Below are positions 8,703 to 17,557 of a DNA stretch of 64,000 bases, in pieces (the stretch's first letter is position 1; each line of letters begins with the position of its first letter). A model generated the notes under the pieces. The model was not told where the DNA came from and did no database searches. It was given only the letters and a program-made list of their open reading frames with translations. The stretch covers positions 2,801,001 through 2,865,000 of the forward strand of contig NZ_CP012401.1 in the NCBI RefSeq assembly GCF_001305595.1. Direction: 5' to 3'. This stretch comes from Azospirillum thiophilum. Its GTDB lineage: Bacteria > Pseudomonadota > Alphaproteobacteria > Azospirillales > Azospirillaceae. Position numbers and translations under genes: made by a program.

Positions 8703-9897
8703 GCCACAGCACCGTCAGGTCGTCGGCCAAGGGCCGCGGCATCGTCGTGAAATAGCGGTCGAGCAGGCGGGCCAGCGGCCGGGCGCCCTCCTCCACCATT
8801 CCATCCTCCATGCTGTTCTCCTCCGCGCCGCTCCCGCACAGGCCCGGCAGGCCGCGCACCAGATCGGCGACGCCGCCATGGCCGACCAGCCGGCCGTCCC
8901 GGCCGCGCGCCTCGACGAGGGCATCGCTGAACAGGACCAGGAACGAGCCGGCCGGAAACTCAAGCCGGTGGTTGCGGTAGGCGGCTCCCGCCGCCACGCC
9001 CAGCGGCACGCCGCAGCTCGGCCCGATCTCCAGCGATCCGTCCGGTCGGCCGATCAGCGGCTTCGGCGCGCCGGCGGTGGCATAGGTCAGCGTGTCGGCC
9101 GCCGTGTCGACCACCGCATAGACCATCGCAGCGAACTGGGTTTCCGGTAGAAGCCCGATCAGCAGGCGGTTCAGCGCTGCCAGCGTCCCGGCCGGGTCGT
9201 CGGCCGGCAGGTCGGTGCGGGCGAGCAGCGCATGCAGTCTGAAGGTGTTCAGCGCCGCCGCCACCCCATGCCCGGTGAAGTCGTACAGGAACAGCGCGAA
9301 GCGCCGTTCGTCGAGCGGATGGACGCCCCACAGGTCGCCGCCGAGCTCCGAACTCGATTCGAAATGGCTGTCCAGCTCGATGCCGTGGCTCCGTTCCAGC
9401 CCCTGGCAAAGAGCGCGGTCGGGCAGCAGCCCCAACTGCATCTCCCGCGCCAACGCCATCCGCTGCATGGCGCCGCCATGATAGGCGTGCAGGCTGTCGA
9501 TCATCTCCTGCAGGGATTGGGTGAGCTTGCGGTTCTCCAGATGCAGCGACAGGCGGGCCGCCAGTTCCGGCAGGGTCAGCGGGCGGGCCAGCAGGTCGGT
9601 GGCACCCGCCGCCATCAACGCCGCACGCTGCCGGGCGCCGGCAAAGCGGCCAAGCACCAGGATCGGCAGCTCGCGCAGCATCGCCCCGGCCCTGAGAGCG
9701 CTCAGCATCTCAGGCCCGAAGCCAGGCAGGCCGGCATGCAGCACGAGCAGATGCGGCGGCTCCTCCACGGCGGCCAGCAACCCGTCACCGTCGACCACGG
9801 CGACGTCGCGGGCGCCCAGCCCTTCGACCACCCCACGCAAGGGGCCGGCCGCCGCCGGGCGCGGATGGCCGATCACCACACGCGAGCCGCCGCTCAC
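8650..9897 (-). CDS. Pseudoreceiver-PP2C (SpoIIE-type) phosphatase
   Basis: A 415-residue protein with an N-terminal receiver-like domain (about 1-120), a short coiled linker and a SpoIIE/RsbU PP2C phosphatase domain (about 170-395). Metal-binding motifs are all present: SELGGDLWG, YDFTGHGVAAAL, FSDALVEA and ADDLTVLWL. The receiver is degenerate: at the phosphorylation site the strand reads LLVLHAGLPG, with His where Asp is expected, and the N-terminal acidic pair is missing. Control is therefore probably not by Asp phosphorylation. The expected substrate is the phosphorylated STAS protein encoded 3 bases upstream in the same operon. Confidence 0.88.
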   Translation of the reverse strand: MSGGSRVVIGHPRPAAAGPLRGVVEGLGARDVAVVDGDGLLAAVEEPPHLLVLHAGLPGFGPEMLSALRAGAMLRELPILVLGRFAGARQRAALMAAGATDLLARPLTLPELAARLSLHLENRKLTQSLQEMIDSLHAYHGGAMQRMALAREMQLGLLPDRALCQGLERSHGIELDSHFESSSELGGDLWGVHPLDERRFALFLYDFTGHGVAAALNTFRLHALLARTDLPADDPAGTLAALNRLLIGLLPETQFAAMVYAVVDTAADTLTYATAGAPKPLIGRPDGSLEIGPSCGVPLGVAAGAAYRNHRLEFPAGSFLVLFSDALVEARGRDGRLVGHGGVADLVRGLPGLCGSGAEENSMEDGMVEEGARPLARLLDRYFTTMPRPLADDLTVLWLSRPWRPDPWPCRPDPD

Positions 9898-9900
9898 CGG

Positions 9901-10206
9901 TCAGAACTCGCAGGGGATGATGGTGTGGAACTCCGAAATCTCGATCATCTCGCGCACCTGTCCGCGCGGGTGCTTCAGGCGAAGAAGCACGTCCGTCCGT
10001 CTGGCCGCGTTGTTCGCCAGAACCAGCAGCCCCAGCCCGGCGGAATCGATGAAATCGACCGCGGCGAGGTTCAGGACGCACTCCCGTACGCCGCTTTTCT
10101 CCCACGCCTCCAGGATCTGCCGGAAACCGGCATCGGCCTCGAAAGTCAACTGCCCACGCAGCTCCAGTTCCCGCACGCCGCCGCTGTCACGCACCGCGTA
10201 GTCCAT
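9901..10206 (-). CDS. STAS-domain anti-sigma factor antagonist
   Basis: A 101-residue SpoIIAA/RsbV-like protein. The conserved VDFIDSAGLGLL motif places the regulatory phosphoserine at Ser55. In partner-switching systems the unphosphorylated form binds a HATPase kinase or another target and is reset by a PP2C phosphatase, both of which are encoded next door. The ATG is chosen for normal family length; the longer in-frame reading adds a Gly/Arg-rich non-conserved segment. Its stop is 3 bases before the PP2C gene start, so the two are almost certainly cotranscribed. Confidence 0.9.
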   Translation of the reverse strand: MDYAVRDSGGVRELELRGQLTFEADAGFRQILEAWEKSGVRECVLNLAAVDFIDSAGLGLLVLANNAARRTDVLLRLKHPRGQVREMIEISEFHTIIPCEF

Positions 10207-10320
10207 GCCCCGTTCCACCCCGCCGATCCACCGCCACCCGCCTGCCCGCCTGCCCGCCTGCACCTGAGGCAGTGGCGGCGATCAGGCTAGCAGAGCGGAG
10301 GTCTTCCACCAACTGCCGGC

Positions 10321-12000
10321 TTACATTCCCGGCTCGAACACCGCCACACGGTTGCGGCCCATATGCTTGGCACGGTAGAGCGCGAGGTCGGCGCGGTGAA
10401 TGGCGCGCTCCAGCGTATCGGTCGCCCCGTCCAGCCCGGCGATGCCGATGCTGGCGGTCAGGCGGAAGGTCCCGTCCGGCGCCTCGATCGGCATGCGGGC
10501 CAGATGCCGGCGCACCCGTTCGGCCACCACGCGGCTTTCGTCGGCGGTGGCGCCCGGCAGCACCACGACGAATTCCTCCCCGCCCAGCCGGCCGAGGATG
10601 TCGTATTCCCGCAGGATCGCCTGGCAGCCGGCGGCCACCATGCGCAGCGCGTCGTCGCCGGTGGCATGGCCGAAGCTGTCGTTGATCTTCTTGAAATGAT
10701 CGACGTCCAGCACGAAGACCGACAGCGGTTCGTGGAACCGGTGGGCGCGGGCCAGCTGGGACCGCGCCAGCTCCATGAAGGAACGGCGGTTGTAGATGCC
10801 GGTCAGCGGATCGCGCGACGCCATGTCGCGCAGCGCCTCTTCCATGCTGCGGCGTTCGGTGTAGTCGTAGATCCAGGCCAGATTCACCGGAACGCCCTGG
10901 ATCACCGCCTGATTGACGGTGAACAGCGTCCAGAAGGGCGAGCCGTCGGCCCGCTTGAACTGGACCTCCATGTTGGTGACGCCGCCGCCGCTGCGCAGCC
11001 GTTCCAGCACCCGCTGGCGCTGGTGGCTGTCCAGGTAATAGTCGCGGGCGCGGCTGCCGATCAGCCTTTCGCGCGGCAGGCCGATCAGTTCGGAAAAGCG
11101 GGTGTTGACGAAGATGATCCGGCCGTCGTCGCGGCGCGAGACCGAGACGCCGACCGGGCTCTGCTCCAGGATCGCTTCCAGCCGCTCCTCGTTCGGTCGG
11201 GCCTCCGCCAGTTCATGGATGGCGCCGACGATGCCCACGGCCTTGCCCGATCCGTCGCGGAAGGCGGCCTTGGTCAGGCTGACCATGCGCAGCGCGCCGT
11301 CAGCGGTGCAGATCGGCGCATCGTACTGCACGCTCCCGTGCCGCTCCATCACGGCGCGGTCATGGCCGACATGTTCCTTGGCGGCGGCAGGAGATGTCAG
11401 GGCGAAGGTCGTGCGCTGCAGCATCTCCGCCGGATCGATGCCGGTGAAGCGCGCGAAGGCGTCGTTGACCGCGATGTACTGGCCGCGGATGTCCTTGACG
11501 AACAGCGGCACCGGGGCCGCCGCCATCAGGGCGTCGACCACCGGCATCTCGCCGCGCCGGCCGCCGTCCTGCGAAGCAGCCGCCTGCCGCTGCAGGGCGT
11601 CGGCATCGGTAATCGTCAAGAGGCGCAACGCCTCCGCCGCGGGGCGGTCGGCACGCCCAGCGGCGAAGGGCGTCTCCCAAGGGGATTCCGCCACCATCGC
11701 CCAACGGAGCGAGCCGTCGGCAAGCCTGACCGTGCGGGAGCCGCCGGATGCCTCGGTGCCGAGGGGCTTGCCATCCGGGCCATCGCCGTCCAGAAGGAAA
11801 TCGCTCAGGCCAAGCCCCGGCAGCCCGTCCGGCTCGCAGCCGAGCAGGCCATGCAGCGCGGGGTTGGCATAGCGGATAAGCCCCGAAGCCGTGGCAAGGC
11901 AAACCCCGACCGGAAGACGGTCGAAGGCTGACCACGCGGCATCCCGCGTGTCCTGCGAACCACGGCCAGAGATCATCGCCACGTTACCCGAATCCAGCAT
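10321..12000 (-). CDS. PAS-PAS-PAS-GGDEF diguanylate cyclase
   Basis: A 559-residue cytosolic protein with three PAS-like segments (about 20-110, 155-270 and 275-395) and a C-terminal GGDEF domain. The active site reads GGEEF at residues 473-477, a catalytically competent variant. The RxxD inhibitory site is intact at 464-467 (REYD), so product inhibition by c-di-GMP is expected. There are no membrane segments. It lies 114 bases upstream of the STAS gene on the same strand, so it may be read together with the STAS and phosphatase genes. The start is the ATG after which PAS-like coding begins; longer readings run antisense into the cobalamin genes. Confidence 0.9.
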   Translation of the reverse strand: MLDSGNVAMISGRGSQDTRDAAWSAFDRLPVGVCLATASGLIRYANPALHGLLGCEPDGLPGLGLSDFLLDGDGPDGKPLGTEASGGSRTVRLADGSLRWAMVAESPWETPFAAGRADRPAAEALRLLTITDADALQRQAAASQDGGRRGEMPVVDALMAAAPVPLFVKDIRGQYIAVNDAFARFTGIDPAEMLQRTTFALTSPAAAKEHVGHDRAVMERHGSVQYDAPICTADGALRMVSLTKAAFRDGSGKAVGIVGAIHELAEARPNEERLEAILEQSPVGVSVSRRDDGRIIFVNTRFSELIGLPRERLIGSRARDYYLDSHQRQRVLERLRSGGGVTNMEVQFKRADGSPFWTLFTVNQAVIQGVPVNLAWIYDYTERRSMEEALRDMASRDPLTGIYNRRSFMELARSQLARAHRFHEPLSVFVLDVDHFKKINDSFGHATGDDALRMVAAGCQAILREYDILGRLGGEEFVVVLPGATADESRVVAERVRRHLARMPIEAPDGTFRLTASIGIAGLDGATDTLERAIHRADLALYRAKHMGRNRVAVFEPGM

Positions 12001-12015
12001 AGCGGACAGTGTCCC

Positions 12016-12084
12016 ATAGAATTTTATTTCCTTGCAATGCCGGTGAATCCCTACGAGGTGGCGAAGCTCGAAAGGAAATTCTAT
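12016..12084. repeat. AT-rich inverted repeat in diguanylate cyclase leader
   Basis: ATAGAATTT...TCCTT (12016-12033) is mirrored by AAGGAAATTCTAT (12072-12084), with a 4-base bulge in the left arm. It sits immediately upstream of the diguanylate cyclase start in a locally AT-rich island. It could be a leader RNA hairpin or an operator; neither is shown. Confidence 0.35.
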
Positions 12085-12160
12085 AAACGGTTGAAAACAT
12101 AAAATTTTCGTCGATTGTTCAATAGGCTGACAGTCAAGCCGGTTGCGCTTCCCGGATGGC

Positions 12161-13264
12161 TCAATCGTCCAAAGCGACAGCAAGCCGCCGCCACGCCTCG
12201 TCCGGACCGGGCAATCCGAAGCGAAGCCAGTCGGGACGATGCTCGAATCGGCGCACCAGGATCCCGGCGCTCCCCAGCGCCCGGTAGAGCGACGGCGCCC
12301 GCGCGTCCTCCACCAGACGGAACAGCTCGGTCCCCCCGGCCACCCGCAGGCCGGCTCCCTCCAGCAGTCGGTCCAGCCCGGCCGAGGCCCGCGCCAGACG
12401 ATCGCGGGTCGCCGGGATCCAGTCGCGGTCGCCCAGCGCCGCCGTGGCGATGGCAAGGCCGGGACCGGACACCGCCCAGGGACCGACGGCCTCCCGCAGC
12501 GCCGCCGCCAGCGCCGCCGGCGCCAGGGCGATGCCCAGCCGCAGCCCGGCCAGCCCGAAGAACTTCCCGAAGGACCGCAGCACCACCAGACCCGGCTGGC
12601 CGGCGGCGGGAGCGACGCTGTCCTCCGGCCGCATGTCGGCGAAGGCCTCGTCCACCACCAGCAGGCCGCCGCGCGCCGCCTGCGCCCCGGCCATCTCCAG
12701 CAGCTCGCCGGGGGCGAAGCGCCGGCCGTCGGGGTTGTTGGGGTTGACGATCACCAGCACCCCGGCCACCAGCACCCCGGCCTCCTCCGGCCGCTCGACC
12801 GCGCGCACCTCGTGGCCGGCCAGCGCCCAGCAGCGAGCATGCTCGGCATAGGTCGGCCCCAGCACGGCGACCCGGCCCGGCCGGCACAGCCGCGGCAACA
12901 GCTGGATCAACGCCTGCGAGCCGGAGGCGGTGGCGACCAGCTCCGCCGACGACGCACCGTAGCAGGATGCCGCCGCCGCGCGCAGCGCCTCCTCCTCCCC
13001 CCGGCCGGGCAGCCGGGTCCAGGCATCGAGCGGGACCGGCGGCAGCGGATAGGGCCAGGGGTTGATGCCGGTGGACAGGTCGATCCAGGGGGCCGGCGCG
13101 CCGGGAAAGGCGGCACGGGCGCCGTCCAGGTCGCCGCCATGCAAAAGGGTGCCGCCCGCCGCGTCCGGCTTCCCTTGTCCCGCCGCGGCCTGACCGGTCA
13201 TGTCCTGACCCGTCATTTCCCGCCCCGTCATAGCCCGCTTGGTCGCCGTGCCGTCTTCGGCCAT
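12161..13264 (-). CDS. cobD: L-threonine-O-3-phosphate decarboxylase (cobalamin synthesis)
   Basis: A 367-residue PLP enzyme of the histidinol-phosphate aminotransferase fold; it supplies (R)-1-amino-2-propanol phosphate for the lower-ligand arm of cobalamin. This gene is called cobC in Pseudomonas denitrificans nomenclature. Visible motifs are DLSTGINPWPYP near residue 62, VNPNNPDGR, DEAFAD and SFGKFFGLAGLRLG with the Schiff-base lysine at 234. The first 35 residues contain three near-repeats of MTGxxM/MTGQ and look disordered. The ATG start overlaps, on the opposite strand, the region just before the divergent cbiB gene. No other cobalamin genes lie in the window. Confidence 0.9.
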   Translation of the reverse strand: MAEDGTATKRAMTGREMTGQDMTGQAAAGQGKPDAAGGTLLHGGDLDGARAAFPGAPAPWIDLSTGINPWPYPLPPVPLDAWTRLPGRGEEEALRAAAASCYGASSAELVATASGSQALIQLLPRLCRPGRVAVLGPTYAEHARCWALAGHEVRAVERPEEAGVLVAGVLVIVNPNNPDGRRFAPGELLEMAGAQAARGGLLVVDEAFADMRPEDSVAPAAGQPGLVVLRSFGKFFGLAGLRLGIALAPAALAAALREAVGPWAVSGPGLAIATAALGDRDWIPATRDRLARASAGLDRLLEGAGLRVAGGTELFRLVEDARAPSLYRALGSAGILVRRFEHRPDWLRFGLPGPDEAWRRLAVALDD

Positions 13265-13331
13265 GATCGCGCCTCTTCCTTCCCGCCGCCGCGCGGCCTG
13301 CCGGCCGCCCCATTCCCTGGAACGTCCGTCC

Positions 13332-14294
13332 GTGCCGCTGCATTCCTTCCTGCTCGCCACTGCGCTGGTCATCGAAGCGGTGGCAGGCTATCCGGATCCA
13401 CTCTACGCCCGCATCCGTCACCCGGTCGTGTGGATCGGTGCGCTTATCGCGCAGCTCGACCATGCGCTCAACCGCGAGATCGACGGGTTCGGCCGGCGCA
13501 AGGCATCGGGCGTGCTGGCCGTGCTGGTTTTGCTGCTGACGGTGGGCGGCGTGGCGGCGGCGGCGGCCTGGGCCTGCCGGCTGCTGCCTTTCGGCTGGCT
13601 GGCCGAGGCCGCCCTCGCCTCCACCCTGCTGGCCCAACGCAGTCTGCACGACCATGTGCAGGCGGTCGCCGACGGGTTCCGCATAGGCGGGCTGGAGGGC
13701 GGACGCAAGGCGGTGTCGATGATCGTCGGCCGCAACCCGGCGACGCTGGACGAGCCCGCCGTCGTCCGCGCCGCCATCGAAAGTCTGGCGGAGAATTTCT
13801 CCGACGGCGTGGTCGCTCCGGCGGTCTGGCTGCTGGTAGGCGGGTTGCCCGGATTGGCACTCTACAAGGCGATCAACACCGCCGACAGCATGATCGGCCA
13901 CCGCACACCCCGGCACGAGGCCTTTGGCTGGGCGGCGGCAAGGCTCGACGATCTGGTCAATCTGCCCGGCTCGCGCCTGACCGCGCTGCTGCTGGTCGCC
14001 GCGGCCCGGCTGACCGGCGGGGCCGACGGCCGGCAGGCTTGGCTGTCGGTGCGGCGGGACGCCCACCGCCATCGTTCCCCCAACGCCGGCTGGCCCGAGG
14101 CGGCCATGGCCGGAGCGCTCGACCTGCGGCTGGGCGGACCGCGCGTCTACGGCACCACCCGCATCGAGGATGTCTGGCTGGGCGCCGGCCGCACCGCCGC
14201 AACTCCGGAGGACATCGGCCTGGCGCTGACGCTCTACCGGCGGGCCTGCATCCTGCTGATCGCCGGGGCGCTGGTGCTGGCGATCGCGGGCTGA
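13332..14294 (+). CDS. cbiB: Adenosylcobinamide-phosphate synthase (CbiB/CobD type)
   Basis: A 320-residue integral membrane protein that attaches aminopropanol phosphate to adenosylcobyric acid. It has several hydrophobic segments, an early HPVVWIG motif, a conserved block ESLAENFSDGVVAPAVW, then KAINTADSMIGHRT and DDLVNLPGSRLTA, all hallmarks of CbiB. The GTG start with GGAAC upstream gives the family-typical beginning just before the first membrane helix; an ATG at 13263 would add a non-conserved Arg-rich leader. It is divergent from the threonine-phosphate decarboxylase gene, the enzyme that makes its co-substrate. Confidence 0.92.
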   Translation: MPLHSFLLATALVIEAVAGYPDPLYARIRHPVVWIGALIAQLDHALNREIDGFGRRKASGVLAVLVLLLTVGGVAAAAAWACRLLPFGWLAEAALASTLLAQRSLHDHVQAVADGFRIGGLEGGRKAVSMIVGRNPATLDEPAVVRAAIESLAENFSDGVVAPAVWLLVGGLPGLALYKAINTADSMIGHRTPRHEAFGWAAARLDDLVNLPGSRLTALLLVAAARLTGGADGRQAWLSVRRDAHRHRSPNAGWPEAAMAGALDLRLGGPRVYGTTRIEDVWLGAGRTAATPEDIGLALTLYRRACILLIAGALVLAIAG

Positions 14295-14321
14295 CCGGAT
14301 TGGCGCCGGTATCGGGCCGCT

Positions 14322-14891
14322 TCACCCCCGCAGCGCCCGCCGCACCGTCAGCGACAGCCGCCGTCCCAGCCGCCGCAGCCGTCGAAGCAGGCGGCGGGCG
14401 GCACGGGCCGGCGCGGTCTCCTTCAGCCAGCAAAGCCAGCCAGTCACCCGACGATATCCCCGGGCGAACCAGCCGATGGTCAGCAGCTTCGGCTTGACGA
14501 CGTGGAACAGCCGTTCCACCAGCGTGATCTTGACCAGTTCCGCCCCGACGATCACGGCGACCCCGGCCACCGGCCTCCCGGTGGCGAGCAGCAGGGCGCC
14601 CACCGGCTTGGCGGGCTCCAACAGCGCCAGCGGCAGCAGGACCAGAAGCAGGGACGGGTAAGGCCCCAGCCCGCCGGCCCAGCGGCCGATCCGCGCGAAG
14701 ACCGGCAGCCGTGAAATTCGGTACAGGACGGGCCGCACAACCCAGTATGCAAGCGCATCCAGCAGGAAATAGGCGAGTGCGAACAGGGTCGCGATTCCAC
14801 GCAGAATACGCAGTGGAATCGGGCGCAGACGGCCAGATGGCGGATGGGATCCGGACCTGCCCTCTGTCGGAGGGGGAGGCGACCTGTTCAT
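14322..14891 (-). CDS. Conserved membrane protein of unknown function
   Basis: About 189 residues. An N-terminal Pro/Ser-rich stretch is followed by two or three hydrophobic segments (ATLFALAYFLLDALAYWVV; PSLLLVLLPLALLEPAKPVG; VGALLLATGRPVAGVAVIVG) and a very basic C-terminal tail rich in Arg-Arg-Leu. The LEPAKPVG element recalls a conserved alphaproteobacterial inner-membrane family, but I cannot name it. It is convergent with cbiB and divergent from the MHYT kinase. The start is uncertain: an earlier reading up to 15029 adds residues without obvious conservation. Confidence 0.65.
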   Translation of the reverse strand: MNRSPPPPTEGRSGSHPPSGRLRPIPLRILRGIATLFALAYFLLDALAYWVVRPVLYRISRLPVFARIGRWAGGLGPYPSLLLVLLPLALLEPAKPVGALLLATGRPVAGVAVIVGAELVKITLVERLFHVVKPKLLTIGWFARGYRRVTGWLCWLKETAPARAARRLLRRLRRLGRRLSLTVRRALRG

Positions 14892-15047
14892 TGGAGATAT
14901 CCGGACGGAAGGCGTAGGCCCCCCACTACCACGAAGGGGAGCCTTTCGTTCGATGGGAGGGACTGGCACCCTCTCCCAAATTGTCTTCTGCAATGCGCGA
15001 ACAATTCCTCTCCTTTCGCAACCAACCACACACAGACCGACTTCATC

Positions 15048-17417
15048 GTGCCCGGCTATTACGACCCGCTTCTTGTCGTCTTATCCTACGTCATCGCCGT
15101 GTTCGGCGGTTACGTCGCCCTGGATCTTGCCCATCACGCGCGCGGCAGGATGGCAAGGATCGGAACGGCGGGGGATGGGCCGGCCATGCCGGTCGCCGGT
15201 CCGGATCCGCAGGACCGACGCAGCGGAACCCGTCAATTGGCCGGCGCGGCGCTGGCGCTGGGCGTCGGCATATGGTCGATGCATTTCATCGGCATGCTGG
15301 CCTACCGCAGCGATATTCCGATCGGCTACGACGCCGGCCTGACCGCCCTCTCCTTCCTGCTGGCGGTCGCCGTGTCCGGCGCCGGCCTGTTCGCCGTGGC
15401 CCGCAACCGGCCGCGCCGCCTCACCCTGCCCATCGCCGGAACCCTGACCGGGCTCGGCATCGTCGGCATGCATTACGTGGGGATGGCAGGCATGCGCATG
15501 GAGGCCCGCTTGTCCTACGACACGATTCTGGTCGCCGCTTCCGTCGTCATCGCCATCGTGGCATCGACCGCGGCCCTGTGGCTGGCCTTCCGCACCAACG
15601 GGCCGCTGGAACGGGCGGCGGGGGCGGTGCTGCTCGGGCTCGGCGTGGTGGCGATGCACTATACCGGCATGGCCGCCGCCGGCATGGAGCCGATCGCCGG
15701 CCCCGGCAATGCGGCGTCCCCCCAGGCGATGCAGGGCCACGGTATGGCGGCCCCGGCGACCGGGATGGCGCTGTCGCCCTCGCTGCTGGCCGCCATGATC
15801 GGAGCCGGCACGCTGCTGCTGCTGTCGCTCGCCCTGCTGTCCTCCCTGCTCGGCCGCCGCCGGCAGGCCGAGAGCTCGGAGGAGCAGGAGGCGCGCTACC
15901 GCGCCATCGTCGACACCGCGGTCGACCCCATCGTCCTGATCGACGACCAGGGCATCGTCCAGTCCTTCAACCTCGCCGCCGAGAAGACCTTCGGCTATGC
16001 CGCGGCGGACGTGATCGGCCGCAATGTCAGGATGCTGATGCCGGAGCCCTACCGCACGGCCCACGACGGCTATCTCGCCCGCTACCACCGCACCGGGGAG
16101 CGGCGGATCGTCGGCATCGGCCGCGAGGTGGAGGGGCTGCGCAAGGACGGATCCGTCTTTCCGCTCGATCTGTCGGTCGGCGAATGGCATGTCGGCAAGC
16201 GGCGCATGTACACCGGCATCATGCGCGACATCACCGCCCGCAAGGCGGCGGAGGAGGCGATCCTGCGCGCCCGCGACGAGGCGGAGGCCGCCCGGATAGA
16301 AGCGGTGCGCGCCCGGGTCGAGGCCGAGCGCGCCGACCGCGCCAAGACCAAGTTCCTGGCCGCCGCCAGCCACGACCTGCGCCAGCCGCTGCAATCCCTG
16401 TTCTTCTTCGCCCATGCCCTGTCCGACAAGCTGGAGAACCACCCCACATCCCCGCTGCTCGCCAGCATGACCGAGTCGCTGACCGGGCTGCGGGTGATGC
16501 TGGACAGCCTGCTGGACGTCTCCCGCCTGGATGCCGGGGTGGTGAAGCCCAGCGTCACCGACTTCGCGCTCGGCCCGCTGCTGGACCGGCTGGCGGAGGA
16601 ATACCGCATCCGCGCCACCGAGTCCGGGCTCCGGCTGCGCCATGTCCCGACCACCGCCTGGATCAGCAGCGATCCCGCCCTGCTGGAACGCATCCTGCGC
16701 AACCTGATCGAGAACGCGATCCGCTACACGGAGCGGGGCAACGTCCTGATCGGCTGCCTGCACCGGAACGGCGGGCTGCGGCTGGCGGTGGTCGACCAGG
16801 GCATCGGCATCCCGGCCGACAAGATCCAGGACATCTTCCTGGAATTCACCCAGCTGGCCAATCCCGAACGCGACCGGCGCAAGGGGCTGGGGCTGGGGCT
16901 GGCCATCGTGCGGCGGCTGGCTGGGCTGCTGGGCCACGGGATGACGGTGCGCTCCGCCCCGGGCCGCGGCAGCGGCTTCTTCCTCGACCTGCCGGCGGCG
17001 GTGCCGCGCCCGATCCCCAAGCCGGTTCGCACCGTGGTCGAGCGGCAGCGCGGCAAGGGCCTGATCGTCGTCGTCGACGACGACAGCATCATCCTGCTCA
17101 GCATGCGGGCGATGCTGGAGGAATGGGGCTATGACGTGGTCGCCGCGATGTCCGCCGACGAGGCCATCGAATCCCTGCTGAACCTGGGACGCCGCCCGGC
17201 GATGATCGTCGCCGACTACCGCCTGCGCGAAGGGCGGACGGGGGTGGAGGCGATCCGCGACATCTACGGCGTCTGCGGCGTCCGTGTCCCCGCCGTGGTC
17301 CTGACCGGGGACACCGACCCCGCCCGCATCGCCGAGGTTCAGCGCAGCGGCCACCGTCTGATCCACAAGCCGGTGTCCGCCCCGCTGCTGCGAGAAATCC
17401 TGACCGCCGCGGCGTAA
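15048..17417 (+). CDS. MHYT-PAS hybrid histidine kinase with FixL-like haem PAS
   Basis: About 789 residues. Residues 1-265 form a multi-helix MHYT domain with SMHFIGM, MHYVGM and MHYTGM repeats, a proposed metal-linked gas sensor. Residues about 285-400 form a PAS domain that aligns without gaps to FixL: haem-ligand His339 in HDGYLAR, Arg345 and Arg359 (in IVGIGR) at the spacing of the FixL propionate-binding arginines. Then come HisKA (SHDLRQPLQ, His442), HATPase (GLGLGLAIVRRL) and a C-terminal receiver with Asp723. The GTG start precedes the first helix; its ribosome-binding site is weak. It is a single gene between divergent and same-strand neighbours; no separate regulator is adjacent. 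Confidence 0.88.
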   Translation: MPGYYDPLLVVLSYVIAVFGGYVALDLAHHARGRMARIGTAGDGPAMPVAGPDPQDRRSGTRQLAGAALALGVGIWSMHFIGMLAYRSDIPIGYDAGLTALSFLLAVAVSGAGLFAVARNRPRRLTLPIAGTLTGLGIVGMHYVGMAGMRMEARLSYDTILVAASVVIAIVASTAALWLAFRTNGPLERAAGAVLLGLGVVAMHYTGMAAAGMEPIAGPGNAASPQAMQGHGMAAPATGMALSPSLLAAMIGAGTLLLLSLALLSSLLGRRRQAESSEEQEARYRAIVDTAVDPIVLIDDQGIVQSFNLAAEKTFGYAAADVIGRNVRMLMPEPYRTAHDGYLARYHRTGERRIVGIGREVEGLRKDGSVFPLDLSVGEWHVGKRRMYTGIMRDITARKAAEEAILRARDEAEAARIEAVRARVEAERADRAKTKFLAAASHDLRQPLQSLFFFAHALSDKLENHPTSPLLASMTESLTGLRVMLDSLLDVSRLDAGVVKPSVTDFALGPLLDRLAEEYRIRATESGLRLRHVPTTAWISSDPALLERILRNLIENAIRYTERGNVLIGCLHRNGGLRLAVVDQGIGIPADKIQDIFLEFTQLANPERDRRKGLGLGLAIVRRLAGLLGHGMTVRSAPGRGSGFFLDLPAAVPRPIPKPVRTVVERQRGKGLIVVVDDDSIILLSMRAMLEEWGYDVVAAMSADEAIESLLNLGRRPAMIVADYRLREGRTGVEAIRDIYGVCGVRVPAVVLTGDTDPARIAEVQRSGHRLIHKPVSAPLLREILTAAA

Positions 17418-17557
17418 GCCCCCCGCGGGGCCGGGAAAAAAGCCGCCGGCCCCGGCCAAGCAACCCTGGACGGGCCGGCGGCTAGGATACTAGCATCCGC
17501 AACCCGACCGTGCCCCGGCGCCCCGGCTCGCCGCCCCATCCTCTCCCACGGACCGTG

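Noticed and set aside
13200..13264. MTGxxM repeats at the CobD N-terminus as a mobile or repeat element
   Set aside because: Short local codon repeats in a disordered leader; no inverted ends or target duplications.
14892..15047. Hairpins before the MHYT kinase as a possible riboswitch
   Set aside because: The pairings are short and bulged, and no known riboswitch consensus is recognisable.
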